DNA of 64,000 bases from Acorus gramineus (GCA_030737835.1 CM060850.1:16922690-16986689); one strand, 5' to 3'. Shown: positions 9,812-23,299, numbered from the stretch's first letter. The notes: generated by a model not told the origin, from the sequence alone. Numbers and translations are program-made.

Positions 9812-10814
9812 GTCCCAATTCTCCTTTAGTCAGGTTCCTGAAGCAGAAGAGGATCCCTGTCTTCACCTCTGTGTACGGCATATATGTGTCTCAGAGCGGA
9901 GACCCCACAAACTTCCCCATGAAGGCGATCAAATGTTATGCCTGTGCCATTTGGAGCCATTTCGGTTAACTTTGGTCGCATCTGGGTCATTCAGGGCCTT
10001 TTTCTTTTTCGATCGGAGTCGATAAAATTTTAGCTTTTAGCCACCTGCAGAACTTAGAGTACTCTGATTGAAAATCTAACTGCATATTATGGGTCCTGGT
10101 ACCGTTTAGTACTACCCATAAAATTTTTATCGAATTCTGGTAACGTTTTAAAAAATATGCAGTTCTGAATCGCATCTGGGTTTGGCCGTTACTGGGTTTC
10201 GGTGGGTGAGATATTTTTGAGTGTGTGGTGCTTCTCCGCACGCTTCCCAATAAAGCAAAAATAAGTGGTTGAGTGAGGGTGAGCCTAACCCTAACCTCAC
10301 CACCCCCTTATGGTCACCCCTAAACACTATTTGGGCATGGAAATGACTTTTTGCCCTCTCTCTCTCTCCCCCTCTCTCCCAACTCGTGGATCTCTCTTTC
10401 TCTCCCTCTCTTGGTCTCTTTTTCCCCTCTTTGTGTGTGTGGAGAAGGAGGAGGAAGAAGAAAAAGAAGGAGAAGGTGAAGGAGGAAGAGCAAGGTGTGT
10501 GTGTGTGGGTGCCTTTGTTGTTGTTGTGGTTTCACCTCTCTCAAGCTCCCTCTCATGTCTTCCCCCCCTGTTTTGCAGCCAAAGAAGGCTGAGGAGGGCT
10601 GTGGAGGTGGTGGTAGTGGTGGTGGTGGTTGAGGTGGTCACGGGTGCATCGAGGGCCCCCGAATCTCCCCCTTTCATTCCCCCTCCCTAGGTGAGCTCTT
10701 CCCCTTCTTTTCTTTGGTTTTTCATGGCTTAGGGGTTGTTGGGAAGTCATGCATGCTAGGTAGTTGGTTTAGGATGAGTGAGAAGTGTGGGGGAGGGGTT
10801 AAAAGGGGTTAAAA

Positions 10815-11045
10815 GAGTGCTGGGCGCGCGGGTGCGAGCGGAGGGAGCGTGCAGGTTCGGGGGGACGCTGGCAGCGCGCGCGGTGCACGGGGGTAGGTTG
10901 TCTGGGTCGGCCCGGGAATGCGGCAGGGTGCCAGTGCTCGCGCGCGCATGCTTGGGCATGCGCAGGGTTGCCCAGGGGCTTGGGTAGGTGCTGGGGCACT
11001 CGGGCATGCGTGCGTACGTGCGTGCTCGCATGCGTGTGAGCCCGT
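10815..11045 (+). repeat. GC-rich CpG/GCGC tract inside solo LTR copy 1
   Basis: Dense in GCGCGC, GCATGC and TGCGTGCG words, unlike its AT-rich surroundings. All frames stay open on both strands by composition alone. The equivalent places in the other copies are 23300-23840 and 49040-49830, but the sequences there are not alignable in detail. Confidence 0.6.
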
Positions 11046-12339
11046 ATGCGTGCATGTCTAAGTCTTTGGCATTTCTAGTAATTTCTAAGTGTTATAATAT
11101 GATGTTACTCACCAAATTTGATGCCCTTACTTTGCAGATCTTGTTGGATGGGATGTGCAAGGTCCCGGGTTGCGGTGAGTGCTTTGATCCAACCCCCCCC
11201 CCTCGAGATGTGCTCGACTCGCGTAGTCGTGCGTCGCGCATCAATAGGGCATCCTAGCTATACTACTTGTGTAGATAAGTAGTATGGCCATGCTTAAACT
11301 ATAATATGTTAGATATCTTGCATGCTAGGCTTATATTGCATGTATTGTATCCATGTGTGAATGATTGTATCGCATGCGCCCCTCTAGTATGGGCATGTAT
11401 TTCTGTAATGTGTATGGATGTATAGAATAGGCATGCCTTAGGTAGTATTGTAATACTACTCCCACCATATTAATTGAATATCCAGCATGATTAAGTCTGG
11501 GTTAATAACGGGCACCTGCCTAATATTCCCTTGCGATAAGACTCGAGGGCGTGGTGTAGTTGTTGCGCCCATGCTAATGGGGCAAAGCTATGACCAACTT
11601 CATGAGATGATGATCTCTCTCGCCCTCTCCCTCAGCACGAACTGAGTAAGTAGAGGCGATTTCCTACTCGACTCGAGTTCGTTTGGAATATTAGCATTCA
11701 CCTGTTAGTGCGCGAGATTGCGCTTGACCCTTCCCTTTTAAGTTGGCGATATCCAACGCATGCTTAAGTTAGGCCATGTATGCATGTTGTATGATTTATT
11801 ATGATGTAAATCCATGTTAGGGAGTATCCCTATAATTATTTGATAGGTTATCGTGCATGTAGTTCATGTACATAACTAAGATATAATTCTCCTGGATATA
11901 TATGCGCATGTTAAAACTGATTAGGCCTATCTGAAATAGGCGTGGGTATGACCCGTTGTCGGGTTGTACCTTATTTAGTTAGAGCGCTAGCGATGTAATC
12001 GCCCTCGTGCATCCGAGCGATGCACTCGTTTGGAAGTTAGGAGAATTCATTATCTTATCGGTTTTGTTAAGACGGTAGTTGTCGCATTAAGCCAGGCCTA
12101 CCCGTGCTAGGCGTGTATATGAACCGCCTGTTGGGTTATGTGCCTTGGGATTTATTTCTGTGTGAGAGCAGAGGCAACCCCCCTTGTGTCCGAGCGACGC
12201 AACCGTGTGGGAGTGCAATAGTATTCGATATCATCGATATGTGATTATCGAGAGTAGTTGTTTTTCCATTGGGTTCGCTTTGCGAACATGGAGTGTTTCC
12301 TCCCAATGTCGTCTGTGTTGAAGCGGCCCGAGTTGTAGC

Positions 12340-13030
12340 TGTCCTGACAGAGGGCTCCATCCGTAGGTACCACCGATGCGTTCAGAAGCGTACTGATCAT
12401 GGGAGTATACCAGGTAGAGCCTACCCAGGAGAAGGCTAACGAATGATATTGCGAGCGTGAAATCGTTCTCCCCTTCATTGGATCCGATGTAGGAACTCCC
12501 TGGCGTTGGAAAAGCTGTCCTGACAGAGGGCTCCCATCCGTAGGTACCACCGAGGAGTTCGGAAGCGTACTGATCGTGGGAGTATACCAGGTAGAGGCTA
12601 CGTGGGGAAAGGGCTACCGGTGGACCAAGGGTGTAGAGCAGTCTAAGTCTCTTCCAAAAGTCCTATGTCACCTCTAAAGGGTGAGGGTGAGGATGAGGTG
12701 AAGACACATCACCGCGTGACCCATTCGTTGTTCGTCCGTTCCCATAGTTGTTGGGTCCGGTTGCGTATCGATGTTCAAAGCCATCGTTGGCAGTTATCTC
12801 CATGTAGATGATCCAGTAGTGTTGCGTAGACCAGTAATTTCGGGTATCTTCGACCAACGGTATGGTCTCTCCCCAAGAGTCTTCCTTCGGAAGTGAGGGT
12901 GAGGATGAGGTTGGTGATCCAGTAGTGTTTTATGGACCAGTAATTCCGCGTCTCTTCGACCAACGGTACGGTCTCGCCCCAAAAGTCCCAAGAGTCTTCC
13001 TTCGGGAGTGAGGGTGAGGGTGAGGTTGGT
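12340..13030 (+). repeat. internal tandem blocks of solo LTR copy 1
   Basis: Two copies of a block of about 180 bp start near 12336 and 12513 (CTGTCCTGACAGAGGGCTCC...). Then come two copies of a shorter block with TCTTCGACCAACGGTA and GTGAGGGTGAGG. The same blocks recur in copy 2 (24.65-25.7 kb) and partly in copy 3 (50.7-51.06 kb), so they are part of the LTR family. Confidence 0.6.
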
Positions 13031-13564
13031 CGCGCCGCCGCGTGACCTTGTTATCCATTGGGTTTCTACCCATGTTTTCCTTGAAAGAAAATTCCCTTAA
13101 CATTGAACTATTGTAATGGTGATTGGTTTCCAGCCACTCACTGAGCTTGTAGCTCACCCTCGCATACTGTTTCTCTTTCAGGGGCACTGTTGGGCGTTGA
13201 GCTGGAGCTTCCTGTGGCGTGGTCTTATGGGCGTGGAGCGTTCTTCCGGCGGGTGGCGAGTGCGAGGCTGTCAGCATCCTAGAGTCATTTATGTATTGTA
13301 AATCGTGCATGTGACACAGTTGTATTTTATTTAGACTAGACTTGGCTCTCACATACAGTGATTTTGTATTCGAGTCTGTAATAATGTTTTTGGTTTACTG
13401 ACATTGTTGATATCTTATGCTTCCGCTTTTCAGTCAGTTATCATTATCTTTGCTTTGCCACCTTGTGTGTTGTTGTTGGAGTCTTTGTTGACCTCAGGTA
13501 TTGATAGCTGATATTTAATTATTGCCACGTCTCGGGGACGGCCGCCCTGGGGCGTGACATCAAA

Positions 13565-14089
13565 TCCGCCCCAACTTTTCCCGCTTTTTTAGAAAAGCAG
13601 GTGGCAATCACAACAACCCCTGAATCCTCCTGAGGACCCGTTGACCGTCTCAGCCAGGAATGAACAACCAACCCACCACCCCTTCCGAGAGACGATTCGA
13701 CCGAGCCTGTCAAGGTGCAGCTATCTGGATCCGAGCCTCCGAAGAACCCCCACACACGCACAGACCACCGGAGGACCGAGGAAGGAAGAGAGGGCCCCTT
13801 TCATTCCCTTTCCCCTGAAATCCGATACCGACAGCCTGGCGATCACAGTGGGACCTCCCTCGTGAAAGACAACAAAAGGTAATCCTCTTCTGCTTCTTTC
13901 CCATAAACCTGACTAGAATGCCATCACCCTTCTAGGAAAGCTAAGATTTCCCACCTCTCAAGTCTGTTCCCCCTCTACTTTGAATTACAACATCTTTTAC
14001 TGCTTTAAGTCGCACTAGGCTGCGCACCCCTTTACCGCTTTATTTACTGCTTTAATATGGATCCATTCACACCTAGGCTTTTCCATATT
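13565..14089 (+). other. gypsy leader between solo LTR and gag
   Basis: Untranslated region of the older gypsy element, resuming after the solo LTR. No protein domain seen. A primer-binding site was not identified. Confidence 0.4.
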
Positions 14090-15080
14090 CACACAATGGA
14101 GGCCTATACCTAGGAGAAAATAATAGAGGAGAAAGACAACCAGGGAGACCAAACCGCCCAATTTCTCAGCCACCTAGAGGAGAGGATGGCTACCCTAGGA
14201 TACCAGTCGGTCGAGGACATGTTCAATGACCTCACCGACTATCACCAGGCCAAGACCTTGAAGCAGGAAACTCCTGTTAAGACCCCCCCCCAATACACTA
14301 CCAATTCCCGGCTTCTCGATAAATCCGAGTCCAAGCCTCTTTTCCTTTGCCCCACCTTCCCTCGCGAATCCAATATTCCCAACCGCTTCTGTCCCGAGCC
14401 CTTACCAGGAAACCTCCAACCCAGGACTGCTAAACAGCCCTCCCAGGGGAGAAACGTTGGATGAAACCATCCAGAGAATTCTCTCCGAGACTGGCCCCTC
14501 CGCCCCCAAACACATGTCTCTGCACAACCTGAGACAAATCCCGTCAGTCCACCTACCGGAGGGATTTAAAATCATGAAATTTTGTCGGTACAATGGTCGT
14601 GGAGACCCAGACATTCATTTGACCGCCTTTTATCTAGACGTCCGACCGTTTCTAGATAACCAACCTCTGCTAGTGTTCCTCTTCCAAAAATCATTGGAAG
14701 GAGAAGCACTACAATGGTTCTCCACCCTCCCTGTAGATCATTTGTCAAACTTCTTGGCTGTAAGCGAGAAGTTTCTAGGCCGCTACGGTTATCAGAGGAT
14801 TAGGACCCCTCTATTTTAAACCTGACCGTAGAAAGAATGAAGCCTAGGGAGGAATTTGAGAAGTACGTGTCCAGGTGGCGCACCCTCGTCCACCGAACTG
14901 GCCTACAGTTAACAGAATGTCAAGAAATTGACATGATGTTGCAAAGCCCGAGTCCAGAGCTCCGTACGAGTCTTTTGTATGGAGACTGTACCACGTACCA
15001 GCTTCTCATTGACCGCCACAACATCCCGTTGTGCAGCCCCAGCAGTCCAAACCCATTCCCCACCTATCAACCATAGGGTT
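14090..15080 (+). mobile_element. gag region of the Ty3/gypsy element
   Basis: Encodes a recognisable retrotransposon gag (capsid) core: FCRYNGRGDPDIHLTAFYLD, then LEGEALQWFSTLP, FLGRYGYQ, and FEKYVSRWRTLV. These are the standard conserved words of plant Ty3/gypsy gag proteins. It is a fossil with several breaks. The downstream stretch is proline- and glutamine-rich. Confidence 0.85.
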
Positions 15081-16640
15081 GGACAACTGTCGAGAAAGGC
15101 ACACCCCCACGGTAGAGGGATTACACCACAAGTCTCGGCACTCTACCCGAACGGAGCGCGAGTCCCTGATCGAAGACCAGCTCCGAGACAGTATACACCT
15201 GGTTCATCCAAATATGTGCTGCCTCGGCAAGCTACTTATCCAAACACCTTTTTCCTCAATTGACACCGGCTTCCGTGCCGTTACGACAAAGCCCGTTAAC
15301 CCAAATCTCACGGTCCAAAACCCTATAAACCAAATCCCAATACATATAGATCTTGTAAAAAATATTGAAAAACAAAAGCTAGAATCTATTATACAAGCCC
15401 TGATGGAAGAACCAAAACTTAAACGCCTACGCAATAGGAGCCACGAATTAGGAAGAATTGCCTAGGATCATTCCAGGTGGTTTAATCCTTTCAGCACCTT
15501 CCCCAATGAACCCAAACCCTATTAGGCCCCTCCCCCTATACACAGAACAAATACTTGAGCCCATCCTAGTTAATCCCATGAAGGGAGGTCCCATCCAACC
15601 ATTAAATCATTTCTCTCAGGAACAACCTAGTCAGACCGATGAGATTAAGGCTGGAGCTCTTCCTACCTATCCCTCTGCTCCACCGAGGACGCAAGCCTTT
15701 GTTCCCCAACAAGTACCACAAAGGAAATACACCGCTATTCCTCCCCCATCGACTTATGAGTCTCCAGCTCCTGAAATTATTGAATCTACAGAATGTCCCA
15801 AGCAGGACTGACGATGATGAAGAATTTATGGAGAGAACTATCAGAACTCTTTTACCCTACTTCGGTACAACCTGAATCCATCATCCAAGCCTTACAACCA
15901 ATTGAATCTAAATACCCATTGTCTGTACCTACTCAAGATCAAATCATATCGATGCCCGTCAAACCTGCCTTGGTGGCCTCAGATGACTCAAATCTTGACT
16001 CATCAGATTCTGAGATGGATCAAGATCTGGTTCAACCAATTATGCATATTCTCAAATCAGAACCACTTATATTTAAAAATGCACAATTTTAGGAGCAGTC
16101 AAGCCATCCCAGTTGCCAGACTTGTCATCCCATTCGTCGAAGGAGTCCCCTCCTTTGGATTTCCCTGCCATATCCAAATCAACTATTATCCATAAGCACC
16201 TGATTGCACCAACTGATGAGTCTTAACATTATGGTAAATCATGCTCTCTTCCACCTGTTCAGTAAGTAGTCACCTTTGTGACTTACTTTTCCATATCCAC
16301 ATCCTTATTTTACTAACCCCCTTTGAGAAAAAATTCTCTTCCTACTAAGGGTCTATGGCAGGTCAAGCTCCACTCGCATTTTTGACGGGATTTAGGCTTT
16401 GATATTCTGATAGATGTTGGCAGAATAGATGATGAGCAGCAGTGGTTAAGAAGGCATCAAACGCGCTTCAAGATAGAGGAGAACCGATGCACAAGTAATG
16501 ATACATTAGATAATTCAAGTATCATTCCATTGAAGATCCTTCACTTTGAACCTCCTTAGAGGACTCACCTTGCACCATCATTTCCTGCAGGCCACTCTCC
16601 ATTACTATACATATACTATCTTTTACATACTTTTCTATTT
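15081..16640 (+). other. degraded gypsy polyprotein spacer, proline-rich
   Basis: Several open stretches rich in Pro, Gln, Ser and Ile (for example 15458-15811). They look like the linker that follows gag in Tat-type gypsy elements. No protease, reverse-transcriptase or RNase H motif was recognised. Confidence 0.5.
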
Positions 16641-16930
16641 TCAAACATTTGTTTATGATTTGAAAAACAAAAGAAAACCCAAAACATTTGTTTATCAGCT
16701 TACATCCCTGTATATATTTGTTTACATGCTTTCCAAAAACCAAAAATACAAAAAAAGATTTGTTTATCAACTTATGCTTTCAACTCCTGTATATATTTGT
16801 TTCCATGCTTTTCAAAAACAAAAAAAATCCAAAAAAAAATGCTAAACAGCTTTCATTCCTCATTCATGCACATATTTGTTTACATGCTTTCCTAAAACAA
16901 AAAAAAACCCACAAACCAAAACAAAAAAAA
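16641..16930 (+). repeat. short tandem repeats in the gypsy interior
   Basis: Three to four degenerate units of about 85-100 bp built from CATTTGTTTATCA, CTGTATATATTTGTTTACAT and A-rich runs. They lie between the polyprotein remnant and the integrase tail. Tandem repeats inside the body are common in large plant gypsy elements. Confidence 0.6.
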
Positions 16931-16944
16931 GAGACGAAAGTAAG

Positions 16945-17217
16945 AGCCGTGGACCATGCTTGGGCCTATCAGAGGAGGGTGGCAAGGGCATTTGAAAAAA
17001 AGTAATAGAAAGAAGATTTAAAATTGGGGAGCTTGTACTCAAGCAAATCATGCCATCAAGGCAGCCCCACCCCAAAGGCAAGCTGCAACCCACATGGGAG
17101 GGACCCTATGTGATCACCCATGCCTATTCCGGGAATGCCTACCGCTTGGTGGACGTCGAAGGAGTCGAAGTCTCAGGTTCGTGGAATGCACTTTATCTAA
17201 AGAAATTCCATGCATAG
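16945..17217 (+). mobile_element. integrase C-terminal remnant of the Ty3/gypsy element
   Basis: Contains RFKIGELVLKQI, then LQPTWEGPYVI, GNAYRLVDVEG and WNALYLKKFHA. This is the conserved end of plant Ty3/gypsy integrase and of the polyprotein. It sits in the same orientation as gag. Fossil. Confidence 0.85.
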
Positions 17218-19400
17218 AAACTCTCAATACTTGAGAAATATTATTCTTCCTTCCTGTGATTTCCAGTGTTTAAACCTGATGATAGAATTGTAAGACTCTC
17301 AAAGATAACTTGTATTTTATTTGAACTCATATATTCACCACTCATGCCACCTCCATCACACCAATATGACTTAGGAACTGGTTTATCTGATAAAAGGAGA
17401 AATTGCCTACCCTGTAGATTGGGACAATTGTATAAACCCAAAGCATCTCCCCTTATTTTTGCTCCCACTCGTATCAACCCAAAGACAAAATGAGGGATTA
17501 CCTAGACCTGGCATATGTCCCAAAATTGGCTCTGGCACTATAAAAACACTTATAGAGGGGAAGCAGAAAAGAACAGGGGTGAAAAACAGAAAAGCCCCCC
17601 CCCCCCTCAAAACAAAACAAAACAAAAGAAAGGCAATGAGAGGCCAAAGATCAAAACAACACCCAGACAACGGGTTAAACTCTCTACTTTAGCAGGCGTG
17701 AACGCCTTTACGCACAGTATATGCTGAACAAAAGGCTATACTAGTACACATCCAAGCAAATGGATTGTACTCTCCACTCAAAATACGGGTATACGCCCAG
17801 CGGGCTGTACTCTCCACCCAAATAAAGAAGTGGTAAAAAGAAGAAAGCCAGAGGGACCTAGGAAGTAAAGACATATGCCAGACTGGGACAATTCTAAAAT
17901 ATTGCCCCAAAGGAAGATATTACTCTTACCCCATTCACCCCCCACCCTTTTATTTCTTGCTATGGAGTTGGAATTGAACTATGTCTGCTTGGAAAGGCGA
18001 AATCTCAACCAAAGATAAACCTTTTCTATGTTTACAACAGCACACACTCACATGAGTTCACTTAAAACACTTTCCTTTCTAAAGGAAGCTTGCTTGACTT
18101 AAATCTTGGTGCATTTATGGATTTCCCAGCATGTTTAGAATAGTATGATCAAGCGTTTGAGAACCATGAACTTGAGAAATTAACACTTGAAGCCAACACC
18201 TTTCAAATACAATCCTGGTTTGGACATGGGTGACCACAAGGACCCTTCTTCAGGGACTTGTTTAGAAAGTTAGAAACATTGCCCTCCTACATAAAAGATC
18301 CTTTGAAGAACTAAAATGCTCCCTTATGTCACTCACACTCATGCATAAGATTGTATTTTCCTTTTCCAAACATTTAGGCATTCAATTTTCTCAAATACCA
18401 CAATTAACTCCCATGCCAAAAGAAAATTGCCCCTATTACTTTCATTTCATACTCTTCCACACACATTTGAGAAAGAAAAATTGCCCCACTCTCATACACA
18501 CCTGAGAGTCTCTTTTATTCTCACACTCAGAGCCATCTAGGCTCCCTCCATTTTATGCCAAGCATGGTTTTTTCCTTACTTACCTTAGATGGGTTGTAGC
18601 CTTTGACAATTCGAACATGGACTCGAAAGTCAGTGCAGGGGCGCAATCCGAACAGATTTAACACTTAGTCCATGCAAAGAATATTTTTACAGGTCTTGAA
18701 GGATCAACAAACACTCACAAGGACTTTCAGCAACAACAAACAAATGGCAGAATCAAAAAATTTTCTCAGGCCAGGGGCGGCAAAACCGACTAGCCGCCTG
18801 CCATCAGACGGCTGAACTCGATTAGCTGTCGCCCTACAGGTAAATTCTACCAGTCAGTGGGCGGCTAAAGACAACTAGCTGCCCCTCACCTGTAGCCCCA
18901 CCTGCACTGTCAGTCCAGTTTTAAATCAACTCTTCAAACCTTTAAGATCTATTAGGGATATTTCTTCCCAAAACCTGCATACACGCATTTCATGTACATA
19001 TACATTCATAAAACCTGTATAAAAATTAATCAAATAGCAACAGAAACCAAAATCATATACCAAACCATACACCCACCCCCAAACATTCATTCACACATCA
19101 AACCGTTCACCACACACATACACAATCATCAAAGTAAGAATGAAAATGCTTTTAAAACTAAACACCCATGGTTAAATACATAAGACATGCATGAAAAGAC
19201 ATAAATTATCCCTAAAAAATTACACAAGAGAAAGTCTTTATAAAGGAAAAGAAAAGATAGGTCCACGAAAGGCTTAAAACTCCAATGTCTTGGGCCATCC
19301 ATCATCAAAACAATCACCTAAGCCCAAAGAAAAGAAGAAAAGCATGAATTCCTTGCATATATACATTTCTTCCACCAAAACCAAGACACAACAAAAATTA
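17218..19400 (+). other. noncoding interior of the gypsy element
   Basis: Long non-coding interval between the integrase tail and the antisense ORF, typical of Tat-type elements. It holds a poly-C tract near 17590, repeated words ACTCTCCA(C/T)...AAATA near 17770-17825, and three hairpins of the GGCGGCTA family at 18775-18884. No other gene seen. Confidence 0.5.
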
Positions 19401-21840
19401 TACCTCGGAGTATCGTCATTTCGGAAGGCTGAGTGGGAGGAGCCTCTGACTCGGTGAGACGGAGGTGGTAGCTGAGGAGAAGACTTAACTTCTGGAGAAT
19501 CTGGAGCAGCAAGAGTCTCCCTCACCAGAGAAGCAGCCCTCGCATATCTCCCACAACTCTGTGTCGACGAGAAGCTCTTCTCAAAGAAGCTCCGGTGGCT
19601 AGAGAAGCAGAGACTGTTTGGTTAGGCTTGAGAGGAAGAAAGTCGAGGTCCGCCTCCGTCATAGACCCTCCGCCAACCAGCTTCCCCCTCATGGTGGCCT
19701 CCCAGAGGTGGACTTGCTGCATATCCCGATCTCTTCTCTCCAGCCTCTGGCGAAGACGACCCTCCTTGCTCTGGATCGGTCCTCGGCTGCCCTCAACCTC
19801 TCTTCCAGCTCCCGTGCCCTCACCTCCGAGATCCTGAGAGCTTCCTGATCCCTGTCCCCGGCCGCCTGAAGAGAACTAACCAGGTCTCCCATCAATCCCC
19901 CAGGCATGCCAGCCGACGCCTCCAACTTCGACACTCTAGCCTTGAGGGAGTCTCGCTCACGGCCCAGAATGGAAGACTCCTCCCTCCGTACGATGCGGAA
20001 CCGCAGCTGGTCCATCTCCCCCTCTCTCAGAGCTCTCTCGAACCGCAACAGGTCCACCTCATCCTCGGCCCTCGCGGCCCTCTCCCTCGCTGATCAAGCA
20101 CCATTCAGATAGCCAAAGCTCACTCCGGTCATGCCCAGCTTGTTCATAAACTCAAGCTCTCGATCGGAGGCACTGGACGGAGGAGGAGCAGAGGAGGAAG
20201 AAGCGCCATCAGCTCTTGCTCTCGACAAAGCATCCACCTGAGCCTCAATGACCTGAACCTGATCCTGCAACCGTCGTCTCTGCACCCGCAACCCCTCTAC
20301 CTGCCCGGCTCGTGCTTGGAGGTGCTCGTTGGCGGTCTCGAGCTTCTTCTCCAACTCATTCAGCTCAACCTACAAAAGAAAGCATCCTTTAGAACACAAA
20401 GAGAAGAAGCAAGGAGAGAAAAGAGAAAGGGTTTTTCTTACATAGGCTTCCGGGATCTCCTCCTCCATAGTCCTGAGGATGTCGACATATTCCTGGCGGA
20501 ACCAGGCCATATACTGCTCATTGCCAACCACCACGGAGCGACACTCGACCAAAGTCCCCCTCTCGACCCATCCCCGCACGTACACTGCATAGTTCCTAGG
20601 GAGGTTTGTATCCCGAGGAATTTCAGCTACGTGATTGGAGGACGCTTCGGCAAAGGATTGGGCACCCACTGGTGGTACCCAAGCTGGAGGAAGACCCGGC
20701 TAATCGGGTGAAAGACCACCTCATTGAAGAAGATCAGCCAGATGTCCCGCGACAGCTCCTCCGGGACCGCATCCTCCGCATAAGGCCTCCAGGTCATCTA
20801 CAAAGAATACCACGGAATAAAGAAGAGAACTCAGGCAAAAGAAAATCAAATACAAGCTAGAAGTCAGAAAATATACTCTTCTTCCTTTAAAGTGTGGAAG
20901 GCCTCTTGAACTGAGCAAGGCGACACAGGAGAAGCCCCTGGAGGCGCCCATCTCATGGCCCAAGGGAGGGCACGGTCGAAGACCAGCTGGGTCAAACGAG
21001 CGATGGCGAAGTGCTCGTACCCAAAAATCTATAGAGAGAAAGTCAAAACCAAAGTCAGGTGAAGTTAATGAATTTAAATCGAATCATTTCTATCTTCACT
21101 AAACTATACCTGCAGAAAAGCCGCGAAACCGCCTAGATTCTTGCCCCCAGCCCTCTTCACCTTCTTCAACTCCACGAAGAGGTGGGCCAACATGGCCGCA
21201 CCCCAGGCGAAGCGCCCCATCACCGCCAAGTCCCCCATCAGCAACAAGAAATGGGAGGAGACCTTGTTGGAGGCCGTCAAGAAGAGGACCCGGCCAAAGA
21301 AATAGAGGAAGAACGCCCTCAAGTCCCTCTGAGCCCTCTGTGGGCATCCAGTGGCCTCCCTTGCCTCGATCATTAGCCTCCTCTTCTCGAAACTGGCCGC
21401 AGCCTCTCCTTCTGACGGCGCGCGAATGAACCGAGGCCGTCCTGTCTTGAAAGCTATCCGAGAGGGATCTGGTTCAACGTCCTCTCTCGCTCCACGTACT
21501 CCCAGTCGCCAATCAACTCTCGGAAGAGCGCCTTGTAGTCAGGACTGGTAGCCGCTATCACCACCTCACCCAAGGCTGAGAGGCCTGTAATCCACTCCAC
21601 ATCCTCGAGCGTTGGCATCACTGCACCAGTGGGGATGATAAATGTGCAGCTCTCCAGATCCCATCTCTCTACCAATGCCTCCAGATAAGGACGATGGACA
21701 TGGAAGGGCTCGATCAAGAAGAAGGAACGGAAGCCCGCTCCGTCCACCAAATCCATCTCCCCTTGCCCTAAGGCGGAGTACCATCTCTTCGTCTCGTGCC
21801 ACAAAGCTCGAATACAATTCGGCCACTGAAACAACAGAAG
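19401..21840 (-). mobile_element. antisense plant-mobile-domain / coiled-coil ORF of the gypsy element (fossil)
   Basis: Several minus-strand pieces make up an extra ORF of the element. At 21454-21834 the words HRPYLEALVERWDLES and FIIPTGAVMPTLEDVEWITGL match the plant mobile domain, a module found both in host proteins of the MAIN/MAIL1 type and in plant transposons. At 21104-21373 a further part (LRAFFLYFFGRVLFL, AWGAAMLAHLFVEL) fits the same domain. At 19689-20354 there are two long Leu/Arg/Glu heptad stretches predicted as coiled coil. Its likely N-terminal part is at 26255-26720, separated by a solo LTR. It is broken in several places or relies on splicing. Antisense ORFs of this kind are known from Tat-lineage gypsy elements. 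Confidence 0.7.
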
Positions 21841-22297
21841 AAGAGGGGTTAGTCCAAAGACGTCCGAAAGGTAAGATTCCTAAACGAAGTTTTTATTCTA
21901 AACCATGCTTAGAGAAATAAATATACACATACAAGCATGGAATATTCAAAACACGAATACACCTCTTTTTTACCCCATGAACACTCCCACCGTGGTCTAT
22001 CTCTAAGAACGAATCGAAATTATTCACCATGCTTAAAACTACATAAACACACTTTCTTCTTGTCATATAAAGCATGCTTATAACACTCCCACCGTGATCA
22101 TAAACACATACTTACATACCACTATCCCTTCTAAAAACATTCTTATTCAAGGAAACAAAATTATTATTCCCTTTTACCATTTCTTGTACAAGAACAACAC
22201 CATATCTCTACCATATGAGCCATAAAGAAATGCATGCTTACGAAATCCCACCATGATCATTTTCATACACAAACAAGCATGCCTATTTTAAAGGACG

Positions 22298-22328
<31 letters not shown>

Positions 22329-22360
22329 CCGACTCGGTCCCTACACCCTCGCCTTCCTCC
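21841..22360. other. noncoding stretch of the gypsy element
   Basis: AT-rich, with repeated words AAGCATG and CTCCCACCGTGATCAT/CACCGTGGTC (about 21985, 22085 and 22248). It ends in a TA microsatellite. No gene. Confidence 0.4.
22302..22328. repeat. TA dinucleotide microsatellite
   Basis: Uninterrupted AT/TA run of about 26 bases just before the solo LTR. Confidence 0.9.
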
Positions 22361-23299
22361 GCGCATGTTGTGCCTGTGTCATTTGGAGCGCTCTGTTTGA
22401 AAATTTGGGTACATAATTTTTTTTCCCTAGAAGTTATGTATTTCCAATTTGGTATTTGGATTTGATTTTGTTAAAATCCAAGATGAAGAGGTTTAAATAT
22501 GATTTTACTATGAGATGTCCAGTTTTGAGTTAGCTTTCGTACAGAAGTGGAATTAGATCAATTGGATTCTTGTAGTAAAAGTTATGGGTATTTTTCCAAG
22601 TATACCCCGGGGATGGAAATTCTGGCAGCAGCCCTGTTCCATGTTTAGCTCTAATTTCGGATTAGCTAGATGGATTATTTGATCTTGGAATAAACATGAA
22701 AGTTGTAGATAACTTCTTAGCTTTCCATCGGACTTGGAATTGAGCAATTCGGAGCTATATCGAGGAAGTTATGGCTGTTCCAGTGAATCTTGCGCAGAAT
22801 TTCTAGTCAAGGGCGACTTAGTTATTCCCCGTTAGATATTTGTGATAAATATCTTTTCTCTCTCTCTCTCCCTCCCATAACCCCCACGTCGACTTCAACT
22901 CCTTGTCTCTCTTTCTCTCATTCAAGCCCCCAAGTGTTTGTTAAATTTCCCCTATGAGAAGTGAAGGAGAAGGTGAAGAAGTTTTGGCTAGGTTTTGTGT
23001 GTTGTTGTTGTTGCTTGTCTTCTCTCCTCTCAAGCTCCTTTCCTTGATCCCCCCCCCCTGATTTGCAGCCATGGAGGAGGCTGAGGAGGGCTGAAGGTGG
23101 GGGTGTGGGTGGTGGCGGTTGAGGTGGTCGCAGGTGCGTCGAGGGCCCCCGAACCTCCCCCTTTCTTTTCCCCTCCCAAGGTGAGCCCTTCCTCTTCTTT
23201 TCTTGGTTTTCATGGCTTAAGAGGTTGTTGGGGAGGTCATGCATGCTAGGTAGATGGGTTAGGGTGTGTGTGAGGGGTTGGGGAGGGTTAAAATGAGGT

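Larger units (their letters stand above)
9934..13559 (+). mobile_element. solo LTR, long GC-island family, copy 1
   Basis: Begins TGTTATGCCTGTG and ends GGGGCGTGACA. It is flanked by the 5-bp duplication TCAAA (9929-9933 and 13560-13564), so it is a complete 3.6-kb insertion. It matches 22366-26235 and 48400-51608 from end to end in patches, and there is no internal gag or pol, so it reads as a solo LTR. Inside: CT-rich and proline-codon-rich leader, splice-like signals at 10691, 11137, 11174 and 13181, a hypervariable GC-rich tract at about 10815-11045, and repeated GAGGGTGAGG-rich blocks at 12340-13030. It is inserted near the 5' LTR of the older gypsy element. The orientation of the parent element is not certain. 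Confidence 0.8.

Noticed and set aside
10268-10290. Telomere-like CCTAACCCTAACC
   Set aside because: Only two units within an LTR; chance occurrence.
10310-10750. Overlapping ORFs of 65-126 codons with Ser/Leu/Val runs
   Set aside because: CT- and GT-rich low-complexity leader of solo LTR copy 1, not a protein gene.
12136-13352. Minus-strand ORFs of 62-140 codons with repeated HPHPHP strings
   Set aside because: Translation of tandem GAGGGTGAGG blocks; frames are not conserved between LTR copies.
17407-17727. Overlapping small ORFs of 70-87 codons on both strands
   Set aside because: Low-complexity poly-C and A-rich noncoding interior of the gypsy element.
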